Shown piece after piece: positions 15,450 through 25,110 of a stretch of 52,610 bases of DNA. The first letter of the stretch is position 1. Each line of letters begins with the position of its first letter. Both the position numbers and the translations under genes were made by a program. Below the pieces are notes generated by a model. The model was not told where the DNA came from. It saw nothing but the letters and a program-made list of their open reading frames with translations, and did not search any database. Source of the DNA: Candidatus Obscuribacterales bacterium (GTDB lineage Bacteria > Cyanobacteriota > Vampirovibrionia > Obscuribacterales > Obscuribacteraceae); NCBI GenBank assembly GCA_019747875.1, contig JAIEQI010000102.1, positions 1 through 52,610 on the forward strand, written 5' to 3'.

Positions 15450-17993
15450 TTAGACTGTTTGTTTGAACGTGATTCGGTAAGCATGTCCTTTGAAAACAAG
15501 GACAACCTGCCTGCCGACCGTGAGATACTTCGAAATGCCAGGATTGTTTTTCATCAGGTCGAAGTACTGAGGTGTTCCAAATGTGATTTCTGTCAGTTTC
15601 TGGTTGGCACTGTAGATTGAGTCAACCCAGTAACCATCTTTGAGATAGAAGGTCTTATCGTCCACAGATTTGATATCGCTCGACTTTTTCTCCTCATCGA
15701 CAGCAATCGAGTCCTTCAGCCGATTCATCATTTTCGCTTTCACGACGGCGCCTTTGCCTGTTGTTTCAGCTTCGGCAAAGCTATAGCTTTGAGCGTACGA
15801 CCCTTGAAAGGGGCCAGGGCTAGCAGCCATATTTGTGGACTGGCTCATCGCACCGAATGATGCTTTAGGCAATGACACCGCGTTAGGTGCACCTGGCGCC
15901 GATCTAAAGTCATTAACAAGTGGCCGTTCATCCAGGATCTGCATATCTCTTTTCGCGTTGTACCATGTTCCGCTAGCTCCGTCCGCACTGCCGCCGGAAC
16001 CTGCTCTTTCCGCTCTTCTTGCACTGACTCCGCTCTGGCGAGCCATTAGTTGTCCACGCACACGAGTGGGAGCACTTAACTGATCCCAAACTCCACCTGC
16101 TCTGGATGCGCCACCCATCGGCATTGGTCTAGCCTCAGGCATTGGTGGCACTGGTCTGTTCTGAAGCCGTCCGTTTTCACTTGGATCAGTTACGAGAAAC
16201 GACGTGTAATTGGAAATGATTCCGTACTTTTTAGATAGCGCTACTATCTCATCAATGATCTCTCTGTTCTCTCCATTGCTCTGCGCTGCTTCGGTGAGAT
16301 GCGCTATGCGTCTCATTGCCCATAATCTAGGCAAGTAGGAATGAGATAGCGATTGCTCTTCGAACTTGAGCGGAAAAGCGTAAGACTTGGCGACACCATT
16401 GACGGTGCCAGTCAATCGAACGGTCGCATTCCCCGACCCCTTGTATTGACCCATCATTAATACTTGCGAACCGGCGAAGATGTCTTTCACCTCACGAGGA
16501 TAGATGTTCTTAACAGTAACACCCTCGTAAGTTAGTTTTACATTCGACAATACCGGACTCTTGATCTTGTCATAGAAGTTGGACAACGCCACTTCTAAGC
16601 TTTCTTCAGGCTCAACGTACTGTGATGTGCCGTGGTTGGAGTCGGCAAGCTTGTTGAGCAGTTTTGTGTTGACGTCATATCCGACACCGAAATCAAACAA
16701 GCGAATGTCCTTTTTCGGATCAACGACTTTAACTAATCCGTTTACTGACGTTTCACCGACCGTCGGCTCACCGTCAGTCATTAGCACCAAATATGATGGA
16801 CGCTCTTTTGTTGAACCGAGCATGCTCTGGGCAGTTTTTAGCGCATCGCCAATGTTTGTTCCACCAGATGCTTCCATATCGTTGATGAACGAAATCGCCG
16901 CTTTCTTATTCTCCGGGGTAGCCGCCACCAGCTGAGTCTTGAATGCATCGGCATCCGTATTGAATTGGACAACTGAGAAGCGATCGCCTGCACCGAGCGC
17001 ATTTACCAGGTACTTTAAGGCTCGCTTGTTTTGCTCCATGCGATCGCCTTTCATCGATCCTGATATGTCTGCAACGAAAACAATGTCTTTGCTGATCACT
17101 TGCTTTGCCTCTACAGGCGGTGTCAGTGTCATCATGTAGTATCCGTCGGCACCACTATCTTTATGCGTGATCAAATTAGCAGACATGTCCTTGTCCGAGA
17201 CGCTGTAATAGAGCAAGAAATCTTTATCCGGCAAAGTGTTTTTGCCCAGGTAGTTGACGTTCGCTTTGTGATCTCCTTCCCGTTGCGAACTAATAACATG
17301 GCTAGGTGACCAAATTGTTCTCAGTCCTTGCTTGCTGCCAAGTTTGACTTTGATTTTGATCTCATCGGCTGGGGATGACTCACCTTCCGTTTTTAGCGGG
17401 AAATGATATTTGATTAGCCCGTTTTCCGCTTTCAAAACCTGAGTATATTCAAGCTCGACTTTCTTGGTTCCATGAGCTGGAATCGGGAAAATGCGAGCGC
17501 GCACCGTTTTGTTGTCCGCATATTCAAGCAATCCCGGATCGACCATTCGTCTGACAATCTCTTCGTACTGTTGTCTTGCTTCTTGCGCCTCCAAAATTTT
17601 CCCTTCAACGGGCTTGCCGTCAATGTGCAAGGAGAAGGAGGAAAAGGTTGTGTCTTCCGGCAGCGGGAACAAATAGGTGCCGGCTAAGTTTCGATCTGTG
17701 TCGTTGACAAATGTTTGAGTGATATATGTTTTTGCTACCTGATCATTAATCTCAACTCTCACATCAGCATCTTGTAAACGCAATCCAAAACTAACCTGCC
17801 CTTTCAATAAAGGAACGGGGCGGACTGGACGAGTTCCGGGACGACCTGGAATCACAGGCCGCACGGGAGGGGTGATTACAGGCATTCCACCCATGATCGG
17901 ATCTACGACAATCATGCCCGCCGCTTGAGAAACTGGTGCAATCATAAGACTTGCAGCCAGGCTGAACAATATTGGAAGCGCTCTCGATTTCAT
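15450..17993 (-). CDS. Secreted VIT and VWA domain protein
   Basis: An 847-residue exported protein starting at ATG 17993 behind AGAGGTC; an open frame runs further upstream but the signal peptide (MKSRALPILFSLAASLMIAPVSQAA) fixes this start. A Pro/Arg/Gly linker leads to a VIT domain (about 60-190) and a VWA domain with an intact MIDAS (DISGS, GGTNIGDAL, LMTDGEP). VIT-VWA pairs resemble inter-alpha-trypsin inhibitor heavy chains and usually mediate protein contacts or adhesion. After about 600 a Gly/Ala/Ser-rich region contains the motif YNAKRDMQILDERPLVNDFR from residue 678, and the C-terminus has a compact domain with VGRQVVLVFKGHAYRITF. The same motif occurs in the secreted protein at 20883-22913. 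The gene is divergent from the CHASE2 kinase operon. Confidence 0.9.
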   Translation of the reverse strand: MKSRALPILFSLAASLMIAPVSQAAGMIVVDPIMGGMPVITPPVRPVIPGRPGTRPVRPVPLLKGQVSFGLRLQDADVRVEINDQVAKTYITQTFVNDTDRNLAGTYLFPLPEDTTFSSFSLHIDGKPVEGKILEAQEARQQYEEIVRRMVDPGLLEYADNKTVRARIFPIPAHGTKKVELEYTQVLKAENGLIKYHFPLKTEGESSPADEIKIKVKLGSKQGLRTIWSPSHVISSQREGDHKANVNYLGKNTLPDKDFLLYYSVSDKDMSANLITHKDSGADGYYMMTLTPPVEAKQVISKDIVFVADISGSMKGDRMEQNKRALKYLVNALGAGDRFSVVQFNTDADAFKTQLVAATPENKKAAISFINDMEASGGTNIGDALKTAQSMLGSTKERPSYLVLMTDGEPTVGETSVNGLVKVVDPKKDIRLFDFGVGYDVNTKLLNKLADSNHGTSQYVEPEESLEVALSNFYDKIKSPVLSNVKLTYEGVTVKNIYPREVKDIFAGSQVLMMGQYKGSGNATVRLTGTVNGVAKSYAFPLKFEEQSLSHSYLPRLWAMRRIAHLTEAAQSNGENREIIDEIVALSKKYGIISNYTSFLVTDPSENGRLQNRPVPPMPEARPMPMGGASRAGGVWDQLSAPTRVRGQLMARQSGVSARRAERAGSGGSADGASGTWYNAKRDMQILDERPLVNDFRSAPGAPNAVSLPKASFGAMSQSTNMAASPGPFQGSYAQSYSFAEAETTGKGAVVKAKMMNRLKDSIAVDEEKKSSDIKSVDDKTFYLKDGYWVDSIYSANQKLTEITFGTPQYFDLMKNNPGISKYLTVGRQVVLVFKGHAYRITFKQTV

Positions 17994-18277
17994 ACATTGA
18001 CCTCTTTTGCCGAGCATACTTTTATATGAGAAGCGTACTCTTCCTGAGAGATCGTTTCGCCCGGAAAAGAGATTTCGTCCTTCTGGGGTTTCCCCCAGGA
18101 AAATAAAACCTGGAGGCCGACATTCAGAAATTTTTTGAGAAATTTCCCCAGCCGGAGGGTCCTTTTCCAATTTTCGATCTAGTATCGATTAGACTAGATC
18201 GAAAAATTCAATTTGAGCGCGTCAACCGACGTGAAAGCTTTACGGTTAAGCTATTATGGGTCTGAGGTTGGAATCCT
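17994..18277. promoter_or_regulatory. Divergent control region with 13-bp inverted repeat and structured leader
   Basis: This region separates the VIT/VWA gene from the CHASE2 kinase operon. A perfect 13-bp inverted repeat lies at 18171-18183 and 18193-18205 (TTTTCGATCTAGT with ACTAGATCGAAAA, 9-bp spacer), placed to act as an operator or transcript hairpin for either side. In the leader of the VIT/VWA gene two smaller hairpins are visible: CTGGGG/CCCCAG near 18085-18100 and GAAATTT/AAATTTC near 18127-18146. They do not match a riboswitch class I know. Confidence 0.55.
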
Positions 18278-20161
18278 TTGAAGCGGCTTAGCGATCTTAT
18301 AGAAGGAATGAAAGTAGACGGACGACATAGTCTGCTTTTCTGGCGCCTTTTTTTCGGAGTGATCGCCGGTGCCATGCTTTCGCTGGTATATAGCGATTCG
18401 CCACTTCTTGACCAGCTCGAATTGGGCATGCTCAATTGGCGCTATAAGATTGCCGATAAGATCGCTGCTACAAGGATTTTTCCAAGTAACGCAGCCGACA
18501 AAGCATCCCAATTGATCGACATAATTGCCTTCGATGATGAATCGCAGTTCGACTTGGGCTTTGCGCGCTTCAATGATCCATTAGCCCAAGCTCGTCTTGC
18601 CGAGCTGATTGACAAGATCGAGCAAGCTGGTCCTGCCCTCGTCGTTGTCGACCTGGATCTTCGTGGAAGCGCCAACCAGGCTCTTCTTGAATCCATGCGA
18701 TCTCACCGCAACGTAGTCGTTTCGCTGTTTGGTAGCCTGGAGGGCAGCACGGAGCTGCCCTCGGCCGAGTTTCTCCGTTATGCTCTCGGGTACGGGTACC
18801 GCGAACTTAGCAAGGAAGATGGCGGAATGGTTGTCCGTCTGCCGGACCAGGTTCCCGAGCCGCATGTCGGCGAACCTACAGGCACAGAACAAGTTCCATC
18901 GCTCACGCGTGCAGTGCTTACGTCATTTTTCATTAGATCGGGAGTCGATTACGTCAGCAGCCTGACCCCAGCAAAACCTGACCAGTACAGCTATATAAAC
19001 TACAAACGGGTGCACTATCCATCATTCTCAATGGTCAGCGTGCTCGAGCCCGACTTTGATGCCGCGCGCTTCAAAGACAAAATAGTCCTGATCGGATCCA
19101 CCCTCACACAAAGAACTAAGGATCCCAATCGGGTCAAGACACCCTTCCGCGCCGCCTCTCCCGAGTTGGAAGTGCAAGCCGACGCCTTGGGCACCGTGAT
19201 CAATAATGATGTGGTTTGGAGCTTCCCCCACGGTTATGCAAAACAATTTCTGCTGATTGTCGGGGCAATGGTCGGTGCTTTAGCTTCCGCACTGCCGATG
19301 GGGCGTCGCGCGCTGGCTATGTTGCTTTCGGGTGTCTTACTTGTAGTGTTAGCCCAATTCACTTTTCAGTATTTTCACTTGCTACTGCCTGTGGTGGCGC
19401 CTATGGTAATGATAGTCACTGACTTCATTTTGGGCACCGTGATCTTCTTGGATACAGGTCTGAGGCAACGTAATCGCGAATTGGCGGCTGCACGCGAAAT
19501 GATGCAAGTTCGCGCCGAGGAGGAACGCAAGCGTATCGCCAATGATCTTCATGACGAAACATTACCGGCTCTTTCATCAATCGCTCGTATGGTTGATGAC
19601 ATGACCAGCGAATATGGCGACAGTCCAGCGCCGCGTCAGATGCGGCAAAAGCTCGATGACACGATACAAGAGATGCGTCGAGTCATTAACGATTTGCATC
19701 CTTCCGTTTTGGAAACCATGGGATTTGTCCCCGCGCTGGAAAATCTAGTACATATCCTAGAGCGCGAAGTCAGAATTTCAGGTAACTTCGTTGCAGATAC
19801 CGAAATTCGAGAGTCCGACGTGCCCACCTTCGCCAAATTGCAGCTATATAGGATCGTGCAGGAGATACTTAATAATGTCCGCAAACACTCGGGTGCAGAC
19901 ACTGTTGAGGTGAAAGTTAAACGATCCGGGGATGACCTCCAGATATCTGTAGTTGATAATGGTAAAGGAATTGATCCACGAGCCATAAGACCCGACTCAC
20001 ATGGCTTGCTCAATATCAGGCATCGTGCCAACCTTATTGGTGCATTTGTAGAGTGGCGCCAGCCCAGCAATTATTTGAATGGAACGGAGTTCAATCTATC
20101 AATGCCGATTGGAGTTAGAGACGGTGCGGAACTGCAGAAAGGACTGGAAAGAAAAGTATGA
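18278..20161 (+). CDS. CHASE2-domain sensor histidine kinase (NarL/DesK type)
   Basis: A 627-residue membrane kinase. After an N-terminal helix (about 20-40) an extracytoplasmic CHASE2 domain spans about 45-300 (IDIIAFDDESQFDLG, LVVVDLDLRG, FKDKIVLIGST). Three hydrophobic segments follow at about 315-395, as usual for CHASE2 proteins. The HisKA_3 dimerisation box is ERKRIANDLHDETL with phosphoacceptor H425, followed by a GHKL ATPase (IVQEILNNVRKHSGA, VVDNGKGID, HGLLNIRHRA). It should phosphorylate the NarL-type regulator whose ATG overlaps its stop. The listed start is TTG 18278 with GAGG upstream; ATG 18308 is an alternative, but the AGAAGG in front of it is too close. The signal sensed is unknown. 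Confidence 0.92.
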   Translation: MKRLSDLIEGMKVDGRHSLLFWRLFFGVIAGAMLSLVYSDSPLLDQLELGMLNWRYKIADKIAATRIFPSNAADKASQLIDIIAFDDESQFDLGFARFNDPLAQARLAELIDKIEQAGPALVVVDLDLRGSANQALLESMRSHRNVVVSLFGSLEGSTELPSAEFLRYALGYGYRELSKEDGGMVVRLPDQVPEPHVGEPTGTEQVPSLTRAVLTSFFIRSGVDYVSSLTPAKPDQYSYINYKRVHYPSFSMVSVLEPDFDAARFKDKIVLIGSTLTQRTKDPNRVKTPFRAASPELEVQADALGTVINNDVVWSFPHGYAKQFLLIVGAMVGALASALPMGRRALAMLLSGVLLVVLAQFTFQYFHLLLPVVAPMVMIVTDFILGTVIFLDTGLRQRNRELAAAREMMQVRAEEERKRIANDLHDETLPALSSIARMVDDMTSEYGDSPAPRQMRQKLDDTIQEMRRVINDLHPSVLETMGFVPALENLVHILEREVRISGNFVADTEIRESDVPTFAKLQLYRIVQEILNNVRKHSGADTVEVKVKRSGDDLQISVVDNGKGIDPRAIRPDSHGLLNIRHRANLIGAFVEWRQPSNYLNGTEFNLSMPIGVRDGAELQKGLERKV

Positions 20162-20883
20162 CCATTCTTATTGCCGATGACGAAGAGCGCGACCGCAGCT
20201 GGCTGAAAGACCTGCTGGTCAAGAACCTGCCCGAAGAAGGTCCCATAAACGAAGCTTCCGATGGGCAAGCTGCCGTTGATATGGCGATGAAGCTGAAACC
20301 AAAACTTGTCTGCCTCGATATCAAGATGCCTCATCTGTCCGGAATTAAAGCCGCCGAACAGATCTTGCAGAGTTTGCCGCGCACAGGTGTAATCATACTT
20401 TCGAACTTCTCCGACGAAGTCTATGTTCGCCAGTTATGGAAAGTAGTGCCTGCCGACAGTGTTTTTGGGTACGTGCTAAAAAGTGCATCGAACGAGCAGG
20501 TCGTCGAGGCTGTTCGCACAATTCTTTCCGGCGACTGCTGGATCCACCCAGGTATTTCACGAGTAATTCAACGCACCCAAAACAGGGCGACAAGCTTGAC
20601 GGCTGCTGAGTTTGAAGCGCTTGTCTGTATTGCGCTGGGGCTTACTGATTCTGCCATTGCCCGAAAGCTCTTCTTAACGGAAAAAGCTGTACAGTCTCGC
20701 TTGAAGTCGTTGTATTCGAAGATGGCTATTCCTGGGCGTGGCGAGCAGCAAGACACTGAATACAATCAACGTTGTCGCGCTGTCTATCTGTCTTACAAGC
20801 GTGGTCTCATCAATCAATCGGAATTGGACGAATGGGAGTCGCGCCTCTTGGACGGCAGCAAAGTGGGAGAGAAACAAGCATAA
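20158..20883 (+). CDS. NarL/LuxR-type response regulator
   Basis: A 241-residue response regulator paired with the preceding kinase (4-bp stop/start overlap). The receiver domain (1-120) has acidic DDE at 7-9, phosphoacceptor D54, S82 and K108. The output domain (about 145-200) is a LuxR-type helix-turn-helix: LTAAEFEALVCIALGLTDSAIARKLFLTEKAVQSRLKSLY. The tail to 241 is an additional helical segment (AVYLSYKRGLINQSELDEWE) beyond a standard NarL protein. Its stop overlaps the ATG of the secreted protein gene as TAATG, so all three genes are translationally linked. Likely targets are its own operon and the divergent VIT/VWA gene, which is inference from layout. Confidence 0.92.
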   Translation: MTILIADDEERDRSWLKDLLVKNLPEEGPINEASDGQAAVDMAMKLKPKLVCLDIKMPHLSGIKAAEQILQSLPRTGVIILSNFSDEVYVRQLWKVVPADSVFGYVLKSASNEQVVEAVRTILSGDCWIHPGISRVIQRTQNRATSLTAAEFEALVCIALGLTDSAIARKLFLTEKAVQSRLKSLYSKMAIPGRGEQQDTEYNQRCRAVYLSYKRGLINQSELDEWESRLLDGSKVGEKQA

Positions 20884-22913
20884 TGAGGTGGCCTGGAATG
20901 ATTGGGAAAGGGATAACGACGCTGTTTGCCAGAACGCAAGCGCTTGGCATGGTGTCGTTGCTCGGGCTTTCAGCCTCGCTTGCCCTGTCTCAGTTTATCC
21001 AGTCAGCGTCCTATGCCCAAAGCGCTCGCTCGGCATCCAAGTCCTCGCTGAAGCTTTCCGGACATATCAACGTTAATAAATACTCCGGCGCTGAAAGCGG
21101 TGTACAGTTGCTCGACCATATATTCAATCGTGTAAGCAATATTCCTCAAGTTGCAAGCATTCAAAATCAGGTCTTTACACAGACCCAGCAGCGTTTGCAA
21201 AACAAGGATAGCGTCGGAAAAGACGGCATTGACTATAAGCTGGCAATTCGTCCAAAGGAAACAGGTAAGCCGTTCGCCAACATGACTCCGTCCTTGCAAA
21301 TAAGTGCTGATAAGTCGCCGCTCCTGGCTTACGATCAAGGTGTTCAGTCAAATAGCCGTTTTCAGCAATCACAATCTGGCGCGGCTGCTCCAGCACAGCA
21401 ATCACAAGCTGCCGGCTTCGATTCTCATGCGGAAGATGCTGACAGTATGGAACGCTCTGTCAAGCTTTCGAAGAAAACCGCAGACGTATGGAAAGGTAAT
21501 TCCAAATACGTTCATCCGGTCTCGGGCAGTGATGATGCGTATGGTGATGAATCGCCGAAGCTGGGTGTTTGGGATCGCGAAGGCACAGCCAGTCAAATCG
21601 CTAATGAGGTGAACGCTTACAATTCATTGGCTATGGCACAAGCACGACGCAAAGTGCAGCAACAGGCTCCGGCAAGGCAAGAACTCTCATATGGTACGAG
21701 TAACTCAGGCTACGCTCCGGCAAAGCGAATGAGATCTCAATCTCTCGCCGCCGGTGCTGGCGGTGCTGGCGGTGCTGGCGGTGTTGGCAGTGTTGGCAGT
21801 GTTGGCAGCGTTTTTGCTGGCAGTTATGCCGGTCCTATGCCTCTCACAAACATGGGCAAATTTGCGCACCAGGCTGCCGACAACTCATACTTACAGCGCG
21901 AGCGCGCTGGCGGGCTGCCAGGTGGCGGATCATCCAATCGACTCAAGCAGCAGGGCGTAAATGTATACTCGGCTGCGGCAGAAGCACAAAGCCGAATGCC
22001 GGAACTGGCGAATTCATTGAACAAGTTCTACAACATCAATAAGGGATTGGAAGATGTTCAACAGTTCAGTGACCGTCTCGCGCAGGCACCACCGCCGCCA
22101 TCAGCACCGGTGCCAATGAGCATAACAACTTCCGCCAAAAAGAAAACCGCTTTTTACAACTCTCCACGCGAACTGCAAATTCTCGATGAGCGCCCCCAGG
22201 TTCGCGATTTTCGGGAAGCGCCAAGAGTGGCAATGGCAGACGCCGCTCCGTCGCCCAGCCCTTCACCTGTAGCGTCCCCGTCGCCGGCGGCTAAACCGAG
22301 TCCCAGTCCTGTAGTTTCCGGTTCGCTCATGCGCAGGCTCGATAGTGGAGAAGCTAAGCGTGCTCAAGCCGGAGAGAAGACTGAAAGGCTCAAAGCAAAA
22401 GAAGAGGTCGCTCAGAAGGAATCGAATTACAAAGAGCTCGAAAAGGAAAGCGTTTCCGAGAAGAAGCGCGATCTGCTTGCGTTGCTCCCGCCAAATGTAG
22501 CCACCGGCATTCCTCTGGTCAGTCTGGGAACATCGCAAATGCAAGCAATCAACGCACTTTCTGCGATTGGCCAGGTGAAGGAGCAGAAGATTGGCAAGTG
22601 GACTGTTCTTACATGGAAAAAGAAAGATTCTAACTTTACTGCATTACAACTCTTCTTCAGGCATGGATTGCTAGATGCTATGCGCATCTTCGATCAATCG
22701 TTAATTGCTCCCGATTTTGGAGCCGCACCAGGAGCCAATCTAGAGGCTGTGAAAGCCCGCTTTGGCGAGCCGGCGTTCTTGCTGCCAGAACCGAATCCGG
22801 GTATCGGTCAGAATTACGTGTATCCGATAAGTCAAGTCGGTTTCCAGTTCGCTCGTCCGGAGAAGGACACGGCTCCGCAGGTAGTCAGTGTCCTAATCTT
22901 CTCGGTAAAGTAA
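20883..22913 (+). CDS. Exported protein with LQILDERP motif, third gene of the CHASE2 operon
   Basis: A 676-residue protein I cannot assign to a family. ATG 20883 overlaps the preceding stop and opens a hydrophobic signal segment (ALGMVSLLGLSASLALSQF). The middle is low-complexity, rich in Ala/Ser/Gln, with a Gly-Ala-Gly/Gly-Ser-Val run near 292-310 and a Pro-Ser run near 455-480. At residue 425 it carries YNSPRELQILDERPQVRDFR, nearly matching the VIT/VWA protein encoded across the divergent promoter. A charged coiled-coil segment (ERLKAKEEVAQKESNYKELEKE) leads to a C-terminal globular domain (about 535-676) with alternating strands and VKARFGEPAFLL. The coupling suggests the sensor controls an envelope complex containing both motif-bearing proteins. 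Confidence 0.8.
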   Translation: MRWPGMIGKGITTLFARTQALGMVSLLGLSASLALSQFIQSASYAQSARSASKSSLKLSGHINVNKYSGAESGVQLLDHIFNRVSNIPQVASIQNQVFTQTQQRLQNKDSVGKDGIDYKLAIRPKETGKPFANMTPSLQISADKSPLLAYDQGVQSNSRFQQSQSGAAAPAQQSQAAGFDSHAEDADSMERSVKLSKKTADVWKGNSKYVHPVSGSDDAYGDESPKLGVWDREGTASQIANEVNAYNSLAMAQARRKVQQQAPARQELSYGTSNSGYAPAKRMRSQSLAAGAGGAGGAGGVGSVGSVGSVFAGSYAGPMPLTNMGKFAHQAADNSYLQRERAGGLPGGGSSNRLKQQGVNVYSAAAEAQSRMPELANSLNKFYNINKGLEDVQQFSDRLAQAPPPPSAPVPMSITTSAKKKTAFYNSPRELQILDERPQVRDFREAPRVAMADAAPSPSPSPVASPSPAAKPSPSPVVSGSLMRRLDSGEAKRAQAGEKTERLKAKEEVAQKESNYKELEKESVSEKKRDLLALLPPNVATGIPLVSLGTSQMQAINALSAIGQVKEQKIGKWTVLTWKKKDSNFTALQLFFRHGLLDAMRIFDQSLIAPDFGAAPGANLEAVKARFGEPAFLLPEPNPGIGQNYVYPISQVGFQFARPEKDTAPQVVSVLIFSVK

Positions 22914-22995
22914 GATAATAATTTGGCGCCGTGCGCTTGGATAAGTTCTGCGGTACTATTAGCTCTGTCAATAGCGGAAGAGTGAAGGGGCGATC

Positions 22996-25110
22996 GTGGT
23001 AGATACGGCTTTCAAGCGTCATGAACCGCTTTATCTCAAGTACAGACCACAGTCATTAGCGCAGCTTGTTGGACAAGATGCGGTCACTAGAACACTGACA
23101 AATGCCATTGCTCATGACAGGCTGTCGCATGCGTATTTGTTTACAGGTCCGCGGGGGACCGGGAAAACTTCAAGCGCCCGTATTCTGGCTAAGTCGCTGA
23201 ATTGTAAGACGGCCGGTCGCCCAACAGCTGAACCCTGCCAAACTTGCTCTTGTTGCGTCGAGATTACTCAAGGTAATTCACCTGCAGTTTTTGAAATCGA
23301 CGCTGCTTCCAATAACAGCGTTGATGATGCGCGTACGCTCATCGAGCGGGCGCCCTTGAAGGCTGTAGGCGGCGAGTTCAAGGTCTATATCATCGATGAA
23401 TGCCACATGCTCACAAAAGAGGCATTCAACGCGTTGCTGAAAACGATCGAGCAACCGCCACCAGGGGTGGTGTTTATTTTGGCGACCACGGAAGAGCACA
23501 AAGTTCTTCCGACCATCGTAAGTCGCTGTCAGAGACTGATGTTCAAACTGATCAATCAGGACGCGTTGATCGCTCATTTACGCCACGTAGCAGATTCCGA
23601 AGAGATTGCAATTGAGGACGATGCACTAAAACTGATCGCAAGAAGATCTGGAGGCGGACTGCGAGATGCACTGAGCAATCTCGATCAAGCCAGCCTCTTA
23701 GCCAGTAAAGAGAATCCAGTGAATGTGCCGGATTTATTGCGCTTGCTCGGTGCGCTGCACGAGGACGTGCTGTTGAATTTGAGCAAACAAGTTTCAGCAC
23801 GCGAAGGCCAGGATGTTATCAATTCAGTTGGGCAGCTGCTTGGTGAAGGGCGCGAACCTGCGGTCGTTTTACAGGAATTGTCTCGCCACTTTCTGAACTT
23901 GATGAAGGCAAGTTACCTGCAAGGTAGCAAGGAAGCTAACGTAGAGGCTCTCTCCAATTTTGTGCTCGGCTCGGAAGGTTATATCAGTGGGTTGCTTTCG
24001 CAAACCGAACTGTATGAAAGAGCCGAATTGAGCCAGATCATAGAGCAGCTTGATCGCCTGGAGCAAACATGCAAAAGAACAAGCCAGCCTGCCATGCATC
24101 TTGAGATTGGTTTGTTGTCCATATGTCACAGGCACGATATCTATTTGCTGAAGGATCTCGTGAAGCGAGTTGAAGCCCTCGAACAAGGCATCTCCCAAAA
24201 TGTAGATCTAAGTCGCCAGGCACGTCCAGCGCAAACTGCATCTCCTCAGTACGCTCAGCAACACTCTGCTTCTCAGTACGCTCAGCCGGCCCAGCAGAGC
24301 CAAGCCCGTTACCCATCGGCATCATCTCCGGCGCCAAGTTCGCCACCGTCGTCCGCACCAGCAAGATCCGTCGATTCTGTGCAGAGCACGACCGCTCTCG
24401 ATGAGCCACATGCTAGACCGCCTGAGAATCAGCCTTCCCAGCGTCAGGAAGATTTATCAATTTCGATCGTAGCAACCGGAGAAGAGGGCGCGGGTGCAAG
24501 TACGTCGTATGGTTCCGGTGCTGTTGAACCAGGGACTTCCGAGCCGACCGGCGCTTCAACATCATCGTCTCCGCATTCAGGTGGCGGATCGGAGCTAAAC
24601 TCCGATATCGATTATGTTTGGAGCCAAATTCTCGACGAACTGCAGCGACGCCACTTACCCACCTTTAGCTTGGCCTCTACTCATGCTTTTCCTCTGGGCG
24701 TCTCCAATGTCGATTTCACCATCGGTGTTCTCAAAGAAAACTTTCAGAAAATGTTGGAAAGCAAAGCCGAACATTTGCGCGCAGCCGCACAACAAGTAAC
24801 TGGTATCAATTTGAATATCAAAGTGCGCGTTGGCGATCCCGGTCCTGCCAGCAAGAAGCATATAGCGCCGGCTACCCGTACTCAATCGGACCGAGACCCA
24901 AATGCGTCGCCTGGAGCAAGAAATCCCAGCTCTCGTGAGGCTGAGCCTGCTGCTCGCGGTTCTGATTCGTCACGTGGAGAATCAGCCGGCAACAGTGAAG
25001 ATCCTCCTCCTGGTCCCAGCATGGGCGCATCAGATAACGAAGTTGACAGCTCGATGATGAAGGAAGCGTACAAGCTCTTCGAGGGACCAGGCTCCAGGCG
25101 GATAACCTGA
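22996..25110 (+). CDS. dnaX: DNA polymerase III subunit gamma/tau
   Basis: DnaX is the clamp-loader ATPase that opens the beta clamp and links it to the polymerase. The 704-residue protein shows Walker A GPRGTGKTS (51-59), zinc-site cysteines C70, C81, C84 and C87, Walker B VYIIDECHML, sensor 1 ATTEEHK and the arginine-finger SRCQR. After the three AAA+/collar domains (to about 385), a Pro/Ser/Gln-rich linker and a tau-like C-terminal domain (about 535-610) follow, then a disordered tail. It starts with GTG behind AAGGGG. I found no obvious frameshift slippery site that would make a short gamma form. Its TGA overlaps the ATG of the acylphosphatase gene. Confidence 0.95.
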   Translation: MVDTAFKRHEPLYLKYRPQSLAQLVGQDAVTRTLTNAIAHDRLSHAYLFTGPRGTGKTSSARILAKSLNCKTAGRPTAEPCQTCSCCVEITQGNSPAVFEIDAASNNSVDDARTLIERAPLKAVGGEFKVYIIDECHMLTKEAFNALLKTIEQPPPGVVFILATTEEHKVLPTIVSRCQRLMFKLINQDALIAHLRHVADSEEIAIEDDALKLIARRSGGGLRDALSNLDQASLLASKENPVNVPDLLRLLGALHEDVLLNLSKQVSAREGQDVINSVGQLLGEGREPAVVLQELSRHFLNLMKASYLQGSKEANVEALSNFVLGSEGYISGLLSQTELYERAELSQIIEQLDRLEQTCKRTSQPAMHLEIGLLSICHRHDIYLLKDLVKRVEALEQGISQNVDLSRQARPAQTASPQYAQQHSASQYAQPAQQSQARYPSASSPAPSSPPSSAPARSVDSVQSTTALDEPHARPPENQPSQRQEDLSISIVATGEEGAGASTSYGSGAVEPGTSEPTGASTSSSPHSGGGSELNSDIDYVWSQILDELQRRHLPTFSLASTHAFPLGVSNVDFTIGVLKENFQKMLESKAEHLRAAAQQVTGINLNIKVRVGDPGPASKKHIAPATRTQSDRDPNASPGARNPSSREAEPAARGSDSSRGESAGNSEDPPPGPSMGASDNEVDSSMMKEAYKLFEGPGSRRIT

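Noticed and set aside
22996..25110. Programmed frameshift in dnaX producing a short gamma form
   Set aside because: No A-rich slippery heptamer with a following hairpin was seen around the end of the third domain.
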